A stretch of DNA of 64,000 bases from Brugia malayi (GCF_000002995.4 NW_025062475.1:558001-622000); one strand, 5' to 3'; positions 27,999-39,641 are shown, counted from the stretch's first letter. A program made the numbers and translations. Notes: generated by a model from the letters alone, not told the origin.

Positions 27999-28026
27999 AT
28001 CTTTACGAATCTTGATTCGTAAAGAT
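27999..28026. repeat. 11-bp inverted repeat with short loop
   Basis: Arms ATCTTTACGAA (27999-28009) and TTCGTAAAGAT (28016-28026) are perfect and separated by 6 nt. The following bases repeat cgaatcttgat and caaatcttgat, so a hairpin overlaps a short direct repeat. It lies in non-coding DNA. Confidence 0.8.
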
Positions 28027-30433
28027 ACGAATCTTGATACTCAAATCTTGATTAATTCATTAAAAAAAATAAAAAGTGAAATGATTGTATTAAATTGAGA
28101 AAAAAATATAAATTGAAAATTTTCTTTTAATATTATTATTATTTTTGTTATTTTAGAACAATAGAAAAAATAAGTAATAAAAGCTTTTCTTTATTCAAAA
28201 GAATAGTTTATTGATTAGATTTTAAGAGAGTTTAAAAATATTTTCAGGAAATAAAGGAAGTATGATTCAGTAGTTATGAAAAAAACAAAAAAATCAAATT
28301 AGAAATAAATTAAAGTTAATATTGTTGGATTTCAAAAAAAAAAAAAAAAAAGAAAAAGAAAACTACTTTTAAAATCTACAATTCATGTTTATCTGTGAAT
28401 AACTGATTAAATTATTATCAGTAATTTTCATAATTTCTCTAATCAATTAAATTTTAAATTCAAAAATTCTTTTTAAAAAAAAACACTTTTTTTTTAAAAA
28501 TTCAAAACAATATGAAAAAATATTTGTAATTGAGTAATAACTTATTATTTTATCAACATAGGTGCTTTTTAAAAGAAAAATTCTAGCCCCTTTTGATTTA
28601 AAATATTAGTGAAATTAACTTTGTGACAATTTTATTAAGTGAAATTTTATTGGAATGAAATTTGCATATTTAAATCACAAAAATTGAAATGATATAAAAA
28701 AGAATACTTATGAGAGAAAAATAAAAAATTTATTCGACATATTTGATTATCTAATCGTTTAGCGAATAATTTTAATTAATAATTTCAATTTCAATTAATG
28801 AGAAAAATTCAAACAAGAAATTTTCATTGCTTGAGCAATTATTGATGATTAATCTTTCAAGCAAATGTAAATATTTCATTGCTGAAGTCTTTAATTAAAA
28901 TGATAAACAAACTATTACAATATTTTTTATCATTTTATCATTTACAAAATGCTTAAATTTTCTTTTCTAAATTTTTGTATTTTATCAATTATTAAAAGAT
29001 TTATTTAATACTGGTTGATTAATAATTAGAGATGTATATGTGAAATATCTCTTTCAATTTATTAAAAAAAATGAAATGAAAAAATGAAGAGAGAAAATTT
29101 TCTGTCAGATTAAATCTCGTTAATGCTAATACTAATTTATTCCACATTAAAATGCTCAGTGATGCATATCAGTGGAAATAAATTTGATATGATATGAAGA
29201 GAATATTTCAATAATAAGTATTACTAAAGAAAAAAAAAAAGAAAAATGCTATTCCTATTATATAATAATAAAAGTTTTTTTTTTTCATTTTTAAAAATTT
29301 AATTTTTTCTAAACAATTTTTCAACTTTTTTTTTCTTTTTTCTGCTTACTTTTTTAATAAATTTGAGAAGTGATAACTTTTTAAAAGTCATAAATAAAAT
29401 GATAAGTTATCAGAATTCTTTTTTTTTTTTGTATTCAAAATCTTTTTCTACACTACTAAATATTATTGGCAAAGTAATAAAAGTATAATTGTTATTTCAA
29501 TAATTTCATAGGTTATTCAATCTCTCTCTCTCTTTCTTTCTCTCTCTCCCTCTCTTCCTCCCTCTCTCTCTATCATTTTCTTTTCGGTAAACAAAGAAAA
29601 AAATTATTTTTATTGCTATTCGAAAAAAAAAAAAAGAAAACAAAGTTAGCATTTTGAAATTCTTTGCTTCTGTCTATTTTCTTTGTCTAATATCAATTTT
29701 GGTATAAAATTTCTGATAACAATTTATCACTCAATGATAAATACATAAATTAAAAAAAAAAAAAAAGGAGATGAAAGTGTAAGAGTAACTGATTACAGAT
29801 ATCAGTGATAAGATAAATCTTATAGTTAACGCTATTACATATTTACTTGTCAATTTTATGAAATTCTTATTCAACATAATTATTTGATGTACTAATTCAT
29901 TAACTTAAGAAATTCTTAAATGACTAAATTTTAATGAAAAATTTTAATTAATTTTTGATTGTTCAAAAAATAAAATTATGCAAAACAACGAATTTCTTAG
30001 TAATCCGATTGTAATTTTTTAAATTTTAAAATTGAATTTTAATAATAATAATAACATATACATACTATTTAGTATTTTGCTTATAAATCGTTAATCATTT
30101 CTATGTTTTCTTTAAAAAAAAGACAAAAATATTTTTTGATAATTGCTAATTTAGTTTCTTTCTTTTCCTTAAAATTAGTACAAAAATCCAAATGAATCAT
30201 TCAAATTGCTTATAAAATTTTTTGTTTTGTTTTTTTAAAATATCCAAATTTCTTATTATTTCTTCGATTCTCTATGAACAACAATGATTATTTGATAATT
30301 TATTTGCTAATTTGATAATTGCTAATTTACTTTCGTTTTTTTTCTTAAAAAATAACAAAAAATATTCCAATGAATCATCTAAAAATTATTTCTACCGAAT
30401 TTTTTTTTTTTGTTTTTATTTTTTTATTCTTAT

Positions 30434-30475
30434 TTTTTAGCCAATGGCTTACTGATTTAGGCCATTGGCTAAAAA
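30434..30475. promoter_or_regulatory. Perfect inverted repeat with paired CCAAT boxes upstream of eat-4
   Basis: Arms TTTTTAGCCAATGGC (30434-30448) and GCCATTGGCTAAAAA (30461-30475) are perfect, with a 12-nt spacer. Each arm carries a GCCAAT motif, one per strand. The element ends about 165 bp before the eat-4 start codon. It could be a paired NF-Y-type site, a cruciform or the remnant of a small inverted-repeat element. The structure is certain; the role is inferred. Confidence 0.5.
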
Positions 30476-30526
30476 TAAAAAACATTCCTGTAAACTGTCA
30501 CATTTAGATGACATCACATTACATGA

Positions 30527-30539
30527 AGGTCAAAGGTTT
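30527..30539 (+). promoter_or_regulatory. DR1-like nuclear-receptor site upstream of eat-4
   Basis: AGGTCA-A-AGGTTT, two direct half-sites with a 1-bp spacer, about 100 bp upstream of the eat-4 ATG and upstream of the candidate trans-splice acceptor ttttcag (ending 30607). This matches the general DR1 layout of HNF4/NR2-type receptors. Binding is not shown. Confidence 0.3.
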
Positions 30540-30640
30540 TCAAAGCTGTTACTTGTGTTAATTTTAATTGCGGAATTTCTAAATGCAACTGGAAAGATTC
30601 TTTTCAGTTTTTCCGGACGGTAAAACAAAAAAAAAAATTC

Positions 30641-33600
30641 ATGGAACGAAGACAATTTCAAAATGTTGATGAATTGGGATATGAATTAGATGAAGCAACG
30701 GATAGTAAACAGTCTAATATTGCAATGGCTGCTGCTTCCAACAAATTACTTAAAGTAAGTAATTAAAAGTAAGTAAATTAAAGTATGTGTGGATTTAAAA
30801 TGAAATAATTTTAATTTTTTTTTTTTCTGTTAACATTTAGAATTTCTGTATTTTTCAATAATTTCATTTAGCTGAATTATTATACCTAAGTAAAAAAAAA
30901 AAAATGAGTTATTATTAATAAATTTTTTTCAGTGATAAACAAAAGTTAATATTTCATCAATTTTGAATAAAACTAAATTTTATAAGTTAGTTTTTAAAAA
31001 TATTTAAAGCAATTACAGCAAGAAATTCTAATAAATTCGCAGTAACAAATTTAGAGTTAATTGAAGAAATAAAAAAAAAAAAAATTAAAATGAATCATTT
31101 TCTAAATATTAATTTGCATATCAAAAATTAAGTAAGCCAAAAAGAAAGCACATTAATTTTAATTAATTATACTTAAATGTTGGTAAAGAAAAAATAAATA
31201 AATAAATGAAAAATCAGTAATACTTAAATTTGATAATGAAAAAATAAATAAACAAAAATTTCATTTAAATAAATAAATAAAAATTTCATCTATTTTGTAA
31301 AGTAGATGAAATTAATAAATGATTAAATATTTTTCATTACATAAATACTTTCTAAAGTATAAGTAATTTACCCCGATAAACTATAAGTAATTTACCCAGA
31401 CAAACTATAAGTAATTTACCTAGATAAACTATAAGTAATGTAACCAAATAAATTATAATTAATTTACCTAGATAAACTATAAGTAATATACTGAAATGGA
31501 CTATAAGTGATTTACCTAGATAAACTACAAGTAATATACCCAAATAAATTATAATTAATTTACCTAGATAAACTATAAGTAATTTACCCAAATAAACTAT
31601 AAGTAATTTACCCAAATAAACTATAAGTAATTTACACAAATAAACCATAAATAATTTACCCAAATAAACTATAAATGATTTACCCAAATAAACTATAAGT
31701 AATTTACCCAAATAAACTATAAGTAATTTACCCAAATAAACTATAAATAATTTACCCAAATAAACTATAAGTATTTACCCAAATAAACTATAAATAATTC
31801 TTTTAGGCAACTGACCAGTGTTCATGCTGCAATTGTGCAAAACGTTGGCAACTTGCAATTTTGGCTAATTTTGGTTTTTTAATTGTTTTTGGCATACGTT
31901 GCAATTTTGGTGCAGCAAAAAATCATATGGCACGTGATTATACAGATCCATGGGGCAAACATCATGTTAGCATGCTTTTATCTTTTTTAAAAATAAATTT
32001 TATTAAATTTAAATTTTACAAAAAAAAAAAAAAAAAAGACAGACAATTTATTTTTATTAGAAATGATTATTATTTCTTTTCCAAAAATGAATGATTTTTT
32101 TCTTTGCAAATTTGCAAAAATTAGAGTTAAAAAAAAAAAAAAAAAATTCAAACTAACAAATTGTTCTGTAAAAATTTGAATTAAACTAATGTAAAATTTG
32201 AAATCAACAATTGAAAAGTCTCAAATTTTTAGGAGAAAATTTCCATTTGCGAATTATTCTTTTGAATAAAACAATCAAAATAAAAAACTCCAATTTTTTA
32301 TACATAAATAATTGTTTTAAAAACAAACAACAAATGTATAACTAATGCTTTAAGTAATTAAAAAATGATCAAACATTGATAATAAATTAAAAAAAAAAAA
32401 AAAAAAAAAACATTTTCAACTAATGTTTGTTTGTTTGTTTGTTTTTTAACTTTCCAAAAATTTCTACTTCAATAATAACTGTTATATCGATCGTTTTTCT
32501 ATAACTGAACTTATCATTTCTTATCACAACTGAATTTGTCAATTTTTTTTGTTATTTCAAATTTTCTTGGACTACTTTTAACAAAATTGAAAATATTTTA
32601 TCAAATCGATTGACAAATCAATTTGTTGCATTAATTTTTCACTCCAAATTATTTAAATTATCAAAAATTTATTTAATTTAAAAAAAGCTTATTTAAATTA
32701 TCAAAAAAAAAAACAAAACCTTAGCCATCTCTTTTGATTATTTCCATTGAAAAGAAATTTGTCTTACAGTGATAATACCTGGCATTAATACCTGGTGGTT
32801 ACTTTACCTTTTATTAATGTTTTACAATTATGAAAAACTTTTTCTTAATGACTGTCAACAAAAAAGAAATGAATAATTTATATTCTTGAATTTATAAATA
32901 AAAAAAAAATTATTCTTATAATTCTGATTGCAATAAAATTTTAGTTTTCATTTTAAATTACTCATTGTACGCTTAAATTTCTAATAATTTACCTAAAATG
33001 TTAAAAAATTTAAGTTTTTCTTTTTTTTTTGCAATTCTATTCATAATGAACTTAATTTTTTCAAAAAAAAAGCTAAAATAATGAATGAATAATTTTATTA
33101 AAATAAAAATTTTCTAACTTTCATAATGTTTACAATTTGATTATTTGTCTCAATCAATAATCGAATTTTGAATAAATTTTTGCATTCAATGGGGTCATTT
33201 TTTTAAAAATTATAGAATTTCATAAAAAAAATTTGAGTTTTATCCTCAAAGTTCCATGATTTTCCCTTTCTTTCTCTCTCTCTCTCTCTGTTTTTTTCTA
33301 ATTTTTTGAATTTTATAATTCTTAAAAGTATAATATTCAGAGGAAAACAAAAACTTATTTAAAATTTTTGTTTACTAAATTAACTAAGAGAAATATAATT
33401 TCTAATTGTTGACATTTTCTTTCATTCAAAATTTACTAATTTTTGTTGTTATCAGATATTTTCTTATCATTTTTCTATTTATATCATCAATTGTGTATAT
33501 TTGAACCTTTTTTTGAAATGCACTTTTTAGTGAAATGAATTTTAATAATTTAAAATTTCAACTAAAATAGTTCAAAAGCTTTTAAACAAACTTTCTAACA

Positions 33601-36600
33601 TTTCATGATAAATTTTCATTAAGTAAGTAGCATTCAGTATTTCTCTCCAATTTATGACATTTCATTTCTTTATTTCAACTTCAAAAATAACTATATCATA
33701 ATTTTTGTTTGTGCTAAAATATAAAAAGTGAAATAATGAAAAACATTAAAAAAAAAAAAAAAAAATGAACAAAATAAAATTAAAAATATAATTCCAGATT
33801 AAGCAGAAAGCAATGCAACAAATTATTAATCTATAAAAGTTTGATTTATGTGAATTTAATTTATACTTTAGCTATTAGAGTTAAAAAAAAAGAAAGAGAG
33901 AAAATCATTAATAAAAATATTGCTCAATAATTCTTTTATATTTTAAAATTATATTTTGAAATGAATCATAAAAATTAGAATTGTATTACAATTAACAATT
34001 AATTATATTTAATCATATGATAAGAATAAAATATTTATATGGAATAATTCCGGAAAAGTTAATAAATCTTCCGGAATAATTACGCTAGAAACAGAAACAA
34101 ATTGCACTGTTTTTCTTTTTCTTTTTTTTTTGTTTTATTTTTTCTGTTTTTGATTTTATTTTATTTCATTTCAAATATGAGAAAAAAAAATTTTTTTTTT
34201 TTTTAATATAATAAATTATAGAAAATTTTAGCGACGTGAATTTAATTGGACATTAACAGAATTGGGTGTTATGGAAAGTTCATTTTTTTATGGTTATTTG
34301 GTGACACAAGTACCGGCAGGCTTTTTAGCTGCTAAATTTGCACCAAATAAGTAATAAAGTTAAAATTTTAATTTCTAATTTAAACTTTTCATTTCAAATT
34401 TATTTTTCAATTCAAGATTAAAGGCTTTTTTCTCAGTTGTTGCTTTTTCTTCGTTTTTCTTCTTCTCATTTTATAATTCAATATTTTGAAAATTATTTGA
34501 AATTAATTAATATCTATTATTATTACTTTAAAGTAGTGAAAAAAAAAAAGTTTCCTGAAAAAGTAATTATTTTTTTTTTTTTTTTTTTTTTGTAGATTAT
34601 TTGGCCTTGCAATAGGTTTGGCATCATTTTTCAATATTTTGTTACCATTTGCATTTCATGCAAATAATGATACTTTAATTGCATTAATTCAAATATTACA
34701 AGGACTTGTACAAGTATGTTTTTCTTTTTCTTTTAACTGATAAACTTTTACTGTAACATTTTCCTTTTTTTAATTAAAATGAGTATATTTTAGGTAACAG
34801 TTAAATAATTTTTAATTTCTTTGTTATTTCAATAAAATATCATAATAATTTGAAATGATTAATTAATATAAGGAAAGTATTATGATAAATTATTTGAGAA
34901 ATTAAACATTTTTCATTAAATTATTATAAAATAGAGCAAACTTCAGGGTGTATCATATCCTGCAATGCATGGTGTTTGGCGCTATTGGGCACCACCATTA
35001 GAACGATCAAAATTAGCAACAACCGCATTTACTGGTTCTTATGCTGGGGCGGTAATTGGTTTACCAGCTTCTGCTTGGCTTGTTAGCTACATACATTGGT
35101 CAGCGCCATTTTATGTGTATGGTTCGTTTTTTTAAATAAATTTTCCTTTTTTTTTTTTTTTTAATCGTAAAATATTAAAATAATATTAGAGTGACGTATT
35201 CAAACGTGTATAAAACGTATCCTAAAAAATTTATCCATCTATAAATTTTGTCTTTTTCTTTTATTAATTTAATTTTTACTCATTGATATGTAATAATTAT
35301 ATTTTGAAATGTTAATACTTCTTTTTTTGAATAGGTTTTGCTGGCGTAATATGGGCAATATTTTGGTTTGCATTAACATTTGAAAGTCCAACATTTCATC
35401 CAACAATTTCAATGGAAGAGAAAAAATATATTTTAGAAACAATTGGACCAGTATCAACAAGTCATCCAACAGTAAGTTTTTTTTTTTTTTATAAAATTTT
35501 TATTTATTTGCTTATTTGATTAATTTTAATTTAATATTTAGCTTTCATCAATACCATGGAAAGCAATATTGCAATCAAAACCAGTTTATGCAATAATTGT
35601 GGCAAATTTTGCACGAAGTTGGACATTTTATCTTTTACTTCAAAATCAACTTACCTATATGAGAGAAGTGCTCAATATGGCAATTAATAATGTAAGCAAT
35701 TTATACCAAAAAAAAAAAATTTCACTTATTTTTTTTCGATAACAGCAAAATATCACTAATTTTTCACTTTCTTTTTCTTTAAAAAAAAAAAAAAAAAAAA
35801 AGATAGGTTAACAAATAAGCTAAACAATTGATAATTTAAAAGCAATGGCTTAAAATTTTATTAATTCTTTCTTATTTTATCATATTTAATTTTGTTAATT
35901 AATCGATGATTACATTTTATTTATTGTACTTACAGAGTGGTTTAATAGCTGCTTTACCGCATGCAGTGATGGGTTTAGCAGTACTTGGTGGTGGTCAACT
36001 AGCCGACTATTTGCGCTCACGTCGAATTCTCAGTACAACAGCAGTGCGGAAACTTTTCAATTGTGGCGGTAACTGTTAACTGTTAACAAAAATCTCTCTC
36101 TCTCTCTCTTTCTCCTATCTAATCAATATATTTATTTCAGTCATATTTAATTATCAAAATTTTTCTTTTCTTTTTTTGTATTGATAATATCAAATTTTAA
36201 AAATAATGCGCATATTTTCTCAATTATTATTTTTTCAATTTTCAATCCTCATTAATTAATATAATACTTTTTGAATGTGATAAAGTAACATTTATAGGTT
36301 TTGGTGGTGAGGCTATATTTATGTTAGTTGTAGCATATACTAAAAGTGATGCAACTGCTGTATTTGCACTAATACTTGCTGTTGGTAGTAGTGGATTTGC
36401 AATTTCAGGTTTTTTTTTTTTTTTTTTATTATTAAATTACAACTAGTTGTTTTTAAAATTCTCTCTGAAAAAATTTCATTCCATTGCTTATATTTTGATT
36501 CAAATGAGTTAAATTTTGAAAGCTTTATCAATGATTGAAAAAGAAATGAAACGATTAATTTTAAAAGATTTAGTTTAAAAAAAAAATTACAATTTATCAT

Positions 36601-37430
36601 ATTTTTAAATTATTTATTATTTATTTTATTTTTTATTTTTATTTTTTTTTTTTGAAGGCTTTAATGTGAATCATTTGGATATAGCACCACGTTATGCAGC
36701 AATATTAATGGGTTTTTCAAATGGTATTGGTACCTTAGCTGGTCTAACATGTCCATTTGTAACCGAAAAATTAATCGCACGTGGACCACGAGGATGGGAA
36801 AAAGTATTTTTGCTTGCAAGTCTCATACATTTTACTGGTGTTACCTTTTATGCTGTTTATGCATCCGGTGAATTACAAGATTGGGCAGAACCAAAAGATG
36901 AAGAAGAACCATGGTTCAGAAATAATACCTATAAAAGCACCAGTAAGTTTATTTTATTTCATTTTTCATTCTAATTAATACAAAATAAATTAATTGATAC
37001 TAAAAATTTTGTTGAAATGTTAAATTGAAATTTAAAATGATATACCATAACTGATTTTCTTTATTTTAAGGTATAGATACCAGTGGTGGTGGTGGTGGTG
37101 TCGGTAGTCATTATGGTACAGTAAATTCAGAACAACGACAAAATGATCCAATTCCTGATTTTAACAAAATTTGGAATGGTTGTATAGCATAATATTGTTG
37201 ATCATTTCTTTCTATAAAAATTATACTTTATTTAAATCAAATAAATCATCAAACTATCAAATTGATTATTTCCATTTTTCTTTTTTCCTTTTTTTGCAGA
37301 TTCATCTTCGACAATAGATTCAAATGAAATGAGAAATAGATACGACAACTTATCAACAACAGCTAATCCCACCATCTATAATGATTCGAAACGATATAGC
37401 AGCACAAACAACAATTACGAAGGATGGTGA
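30641..37430 (+). CDS. eat-4: Vesicular glutamate transporter, EAT-4/VGLUT (SLC17) family (12 exons)
   Basis: Exons: 30641-30754, 31807-31965, 34232-34350, 34596-34713, 34947-35121, 35335-35471, 35542-35691, 35936-36068, 36298-36408, 36658-36942, 37071-37178 and 37300-37430. All phases agree, giving 579 residues, the usual family length. The protein loads glutamate into synaptic vesicles using the proton electrochemical gradient (family knowledge). Hallmarks seen: [11 protein letters not shown] in TM1, [22 protein letters not shown] in TM2, [66 protein letters not shown], and [20 protein letters not shown] before the last TMs. The 11-12 hydrophobic segments are followed by an acidic hinge ([11 protein letters not shown]) and a low-complexity Gly/Ser/Asn cytosolic tail. 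The start follows an acceptor-like ttttcag at 30607, probably a trans-splice site. The N terminus carries an unusual cysteine cluster, CSCCNC (43-48). Paralogous nematode VGLUTs (vglu-2, vglu-3) are less likely given the identity to EAT-4 as I remember it. Confidence 0.9.
31358..31798 (+). repeat. 24-bp minisatellite in intron 1 of eat-4
   Basis: About 18 copies of a 24-bp unit beginning aaactataagtaatttaccc, ending about 8 bp before the acceptor of exon 2 (ttcttttag at 31806). Because 24 bp equals eight codons, the minus strand reads as an open frame of repeated YLGKLLIV, which is an artefact and not a gene. Early copies are diverged (cctagat, cccagac) and late copies near-identical. Confidence 0.95.
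34043..34081. repeat. Inverted TTCCGGAA pair in eat-4 intron 2
   Basis: Arms AATAATTCCGGAA (34043-34055) and TTCCGGAATAATT (34069-34081) pair at 12 of 13 positions with a 13-nt spacer, about 150 bp before exon 3. The same motif pair occurs at 8341-8377. Confidence 0.65.
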
Positions 37431-37640
37431 TCAATCATAAGAAAGTCATTTTATTTAAATCAAAAAAAAAAAAAAGAAAGTTCATTATTCATTACTTTCG
37501 AGAAAATATCGCCAAAAATTACGAATCAGTCATATCGATAAAGGGAAACTTAAGTAAAATGTAAAAATGTAACATCAGTTACATTCAAATATTTCTGATA
37601 TTACAGTTACTCTCTCTCTCTCTCTTTTTTTTTTTTTTGC

Positions 37641-37646
37641 AATAAA
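37641..37646 (+). terminator. Candidate poly(A) signal of eat-4
   Basis: AATAAA about 210 nt after the stop codon (37428-37430), just after a CT/T tract. It is the first clear signal downstream of the coding region. Confidence 0.45.
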
Positions 37647-37659
37647 TTGATACTTAACT

Positions 37660-38483
37660 TATTTTAACTGTATGCTACTGTTTTATTATCAACTTGAAAC
37701 ATTAAAATTTATAAACGATACTGGTATGCAACGATGATCCGTTAACAAACATTGATAATACATTTAGTAAAATTTAATTATCTTAGGGAAAAAGAGAAAA
37801 TGCTTAAAATTTATTTCCACTGTTAATATCGTATTAATAGGAAAACATTAAAAGCAAAGAAATTTTAACTTTTCGAATACTTTTAATTTTATTTTATCAA
37901 AATGTTTCGATTTCATAGAGCTCAATCGTTTACAGCAAGTTGGTAAAGATGCAACATATTTGCAACAATAAAAAAAGAAATCAAAAATCTGTTATCAAAT
38001 CAAAAGCTCAATAAAATTGTCACTCAATTCATAACTTATGCTGACACTGTCAATAATTAATTAAATTATACTAAAACGCATATTCAAGAGATATAGGAGA
38101 GAGGGAGAGAGAGAGAGAGAGAGGGAGGGAGAGAGAGAAGAAAAAAGAAGGAAATGTCAACAATGCTTACAGTTTCTATTTTGCATTAATTCATGCAAAT
38201 AACATATAAATGATAGAAAAAAAGTATTTCAGAAAGAGCAAAGAAAAGAATACATCTTCTTTTATAATTTGAGCAAATTCAAATTTAAATTTAAAAAAAA
38301 AAAAAAAAGCAGTACGAATCTCAAAATCCGGTAACAAACAGAACTTCTAAAATAAAATTATAAATAGTAATTATTACAAATATTTTGCTTTTTTCTCTTT
38401 TGAGATATCACATTTAATGTAAAATTAATCTATTTCAAACTTTTTGAACCAATTCAAAATATAATTTTTTTGTTTGTTTGTTT
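37660..38483. other. Convergent intergenic region
   Basis: About 0.8 kb between the eat-4 poly(A) signal and the candidate minus-strand poly(A) signal of the gene to the right. It holds a GA microsatellite at 38098-38139 and A-rich runs. No gene was seen. Confidence 0.55.
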
Positions 38484-38489
38484 TTTATT
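38484..38489 (-). terminator. Candidate poly(A) signal of the 22-exon minus-strand gene
   Basis: TTTATT on the + strand, i.e. AATAAA on the minus strand. It would give a 3' UTR of about 1.15 kb ending within about 0.85 kb of the eat-4 poly(A) signal. A nearer, non-canonical signal cannot be excluded. Confidence 0.3.
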
Positions 38490-39641
38490 GAAGTGTTATA
38501 GCTGTTTCCCAAAAAAAAAAAAATGATCACTAACTTATTAATTAATTGTTGATCCTAATTATGATATGTGATACAATCCTACTACATCCTACAATCATTC
38601 CTAAGCTTGAAAAGAAAACAAAGGAATACAATATCAATACACACCGGGCGCAACAGATGAGATGAGCAAATTTCTCTTACAATATGAAACAAAAAGATCA
38701 ATCACATTCTATTACTTGTTGTTGAAGGATAAAAAAGTGAAAAGAAAAAGAAAGAAAAGAAAAAAAAAAATGAAGAAAAAAGAAACTGTTAGTAAGAATT
38801 TAAAATTTAAAACTTAAATGAAGGAATAATTCTGTAAGGCATCATTTCTATCACTTAAAATTTCAATGTTAAAATATGTATCAAGAGTATCATGAAAATT
38901 TGATGCTATCAAATAAGCTGCTTTACCCATCTTTGCGCTCTTCTCTCCGGATAATACTGAAAGCTCATAATACAATAAATACTTCATACTTTGCAAGCTG
39001 CTATTTCTCAAACATGATGAATATTTTCAGGTTTAATTCATATTTACATAACAGAAATCAGAGTTTGAAAATGAACCAATCAATTTCCTATGTTGTTCAG
39101 GATTGTATGATCACAGTGAGATCCATTATAAAACTTTCCCGCTCTACAAAAGGTTCTGGGAAGTTAACCAAATTTCTTTAATCTCATAGCAAATCTATTT
39201 TTACAACATTGGCCATTCCGGAAATACTTCAATAAATCTGCTAATCCCATATAGCTATGATTTCTGAATATATTTGGCGTTTTTCAATAAGCTAGCAATC
39301 CTCAGTTATTTTCTGAATATATTTTGAGTTTTTTTTTTTTTTTTTTTTCAACAGATAGCTCTTCAGTTCAGAACTGACCTGCAGAGCTATCTGTTGAAGT
39401 TTCTTCAATAAATTGGTTAATCCTTAAATACTTCAATATCTTCCCATCTCAAAATCAAAATCGAAATTTACATTAAACAGATAAATTGACAAAAAGAGAA
39501 CAACTAAAATACTATAATAAAGTTAATACAATAAAACAATAGGAAATATACGAAAGATAAGAACGAATCTGTTCAGGAAAGCAATATAGTGATAATAACA
39601 ACAATTACGGATATGAGATTGCACCTCACCGAAAATGCCAT
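38490..39641 (-). other. Probable 3' UTR of the minus-strand gene, with repeats
   Basis: This region is less AT-biased than the flanking DNA but has no coding continuity; two overlapping frames of 65 and 101 codons lack any domain. At 39227-39445 three diverged units share a core of the form ttcaataa..(g/c)..aatcc, followed in two of them by ttctgaatatatttt. A T run and the hairpin at 39347-39398 lie between the second and third units. Confidence 0.45.
39347..39398. repeat. 16-bp perfect inverted repeat (hairpin)
   Basis: Arms TTCAACAGATAGCTCT (39347-39362) and AGAGCTATCTGTTGAA (39383-39398) are perfect. The 20-nt spacer itself contains the palindrome TCAGTTC-A-GAACTGA, so a two-stage stem-loop can form. 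It directly follows a run of more than 20 T and lies in the probable 3' UTR of the minus-strand gene. Confidence 0.85.

Larger units (their letters stand above)
20400..30433. other. Gene-poor intergenic region
   Basis: About 10 kb between the LRR gene and eat-4 with no supported protein-coding gene. Contents are homopolymer runs, GA/CT tracts (25708-25740, 26445-26500, 29519-29572), a TTAC repeat near 26110-26134, and the short repeats and palindromes listed separately. One isolated minus-strand exon-like segment (23788-23834) is noted as a low-confidence candidate. Confidence 0.6.

Noticed and set aside
31352..31759. 135-codon minus-strand open frame with repeated YLGKLLIV
   Set aside because: It is the antisense reading of the 24-bp minisatellite in eat-4 intron 1. 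The unit is eight codons long, so one open unit keeps the whole frame open.
38814..39181. Overlapping frames of 65 (-) and 101 (+) codons
   Set aside because: They lie in the probable 3' UTR of the minus-strand gene, have no domain or splice context, and overlap each other on opposite strands.
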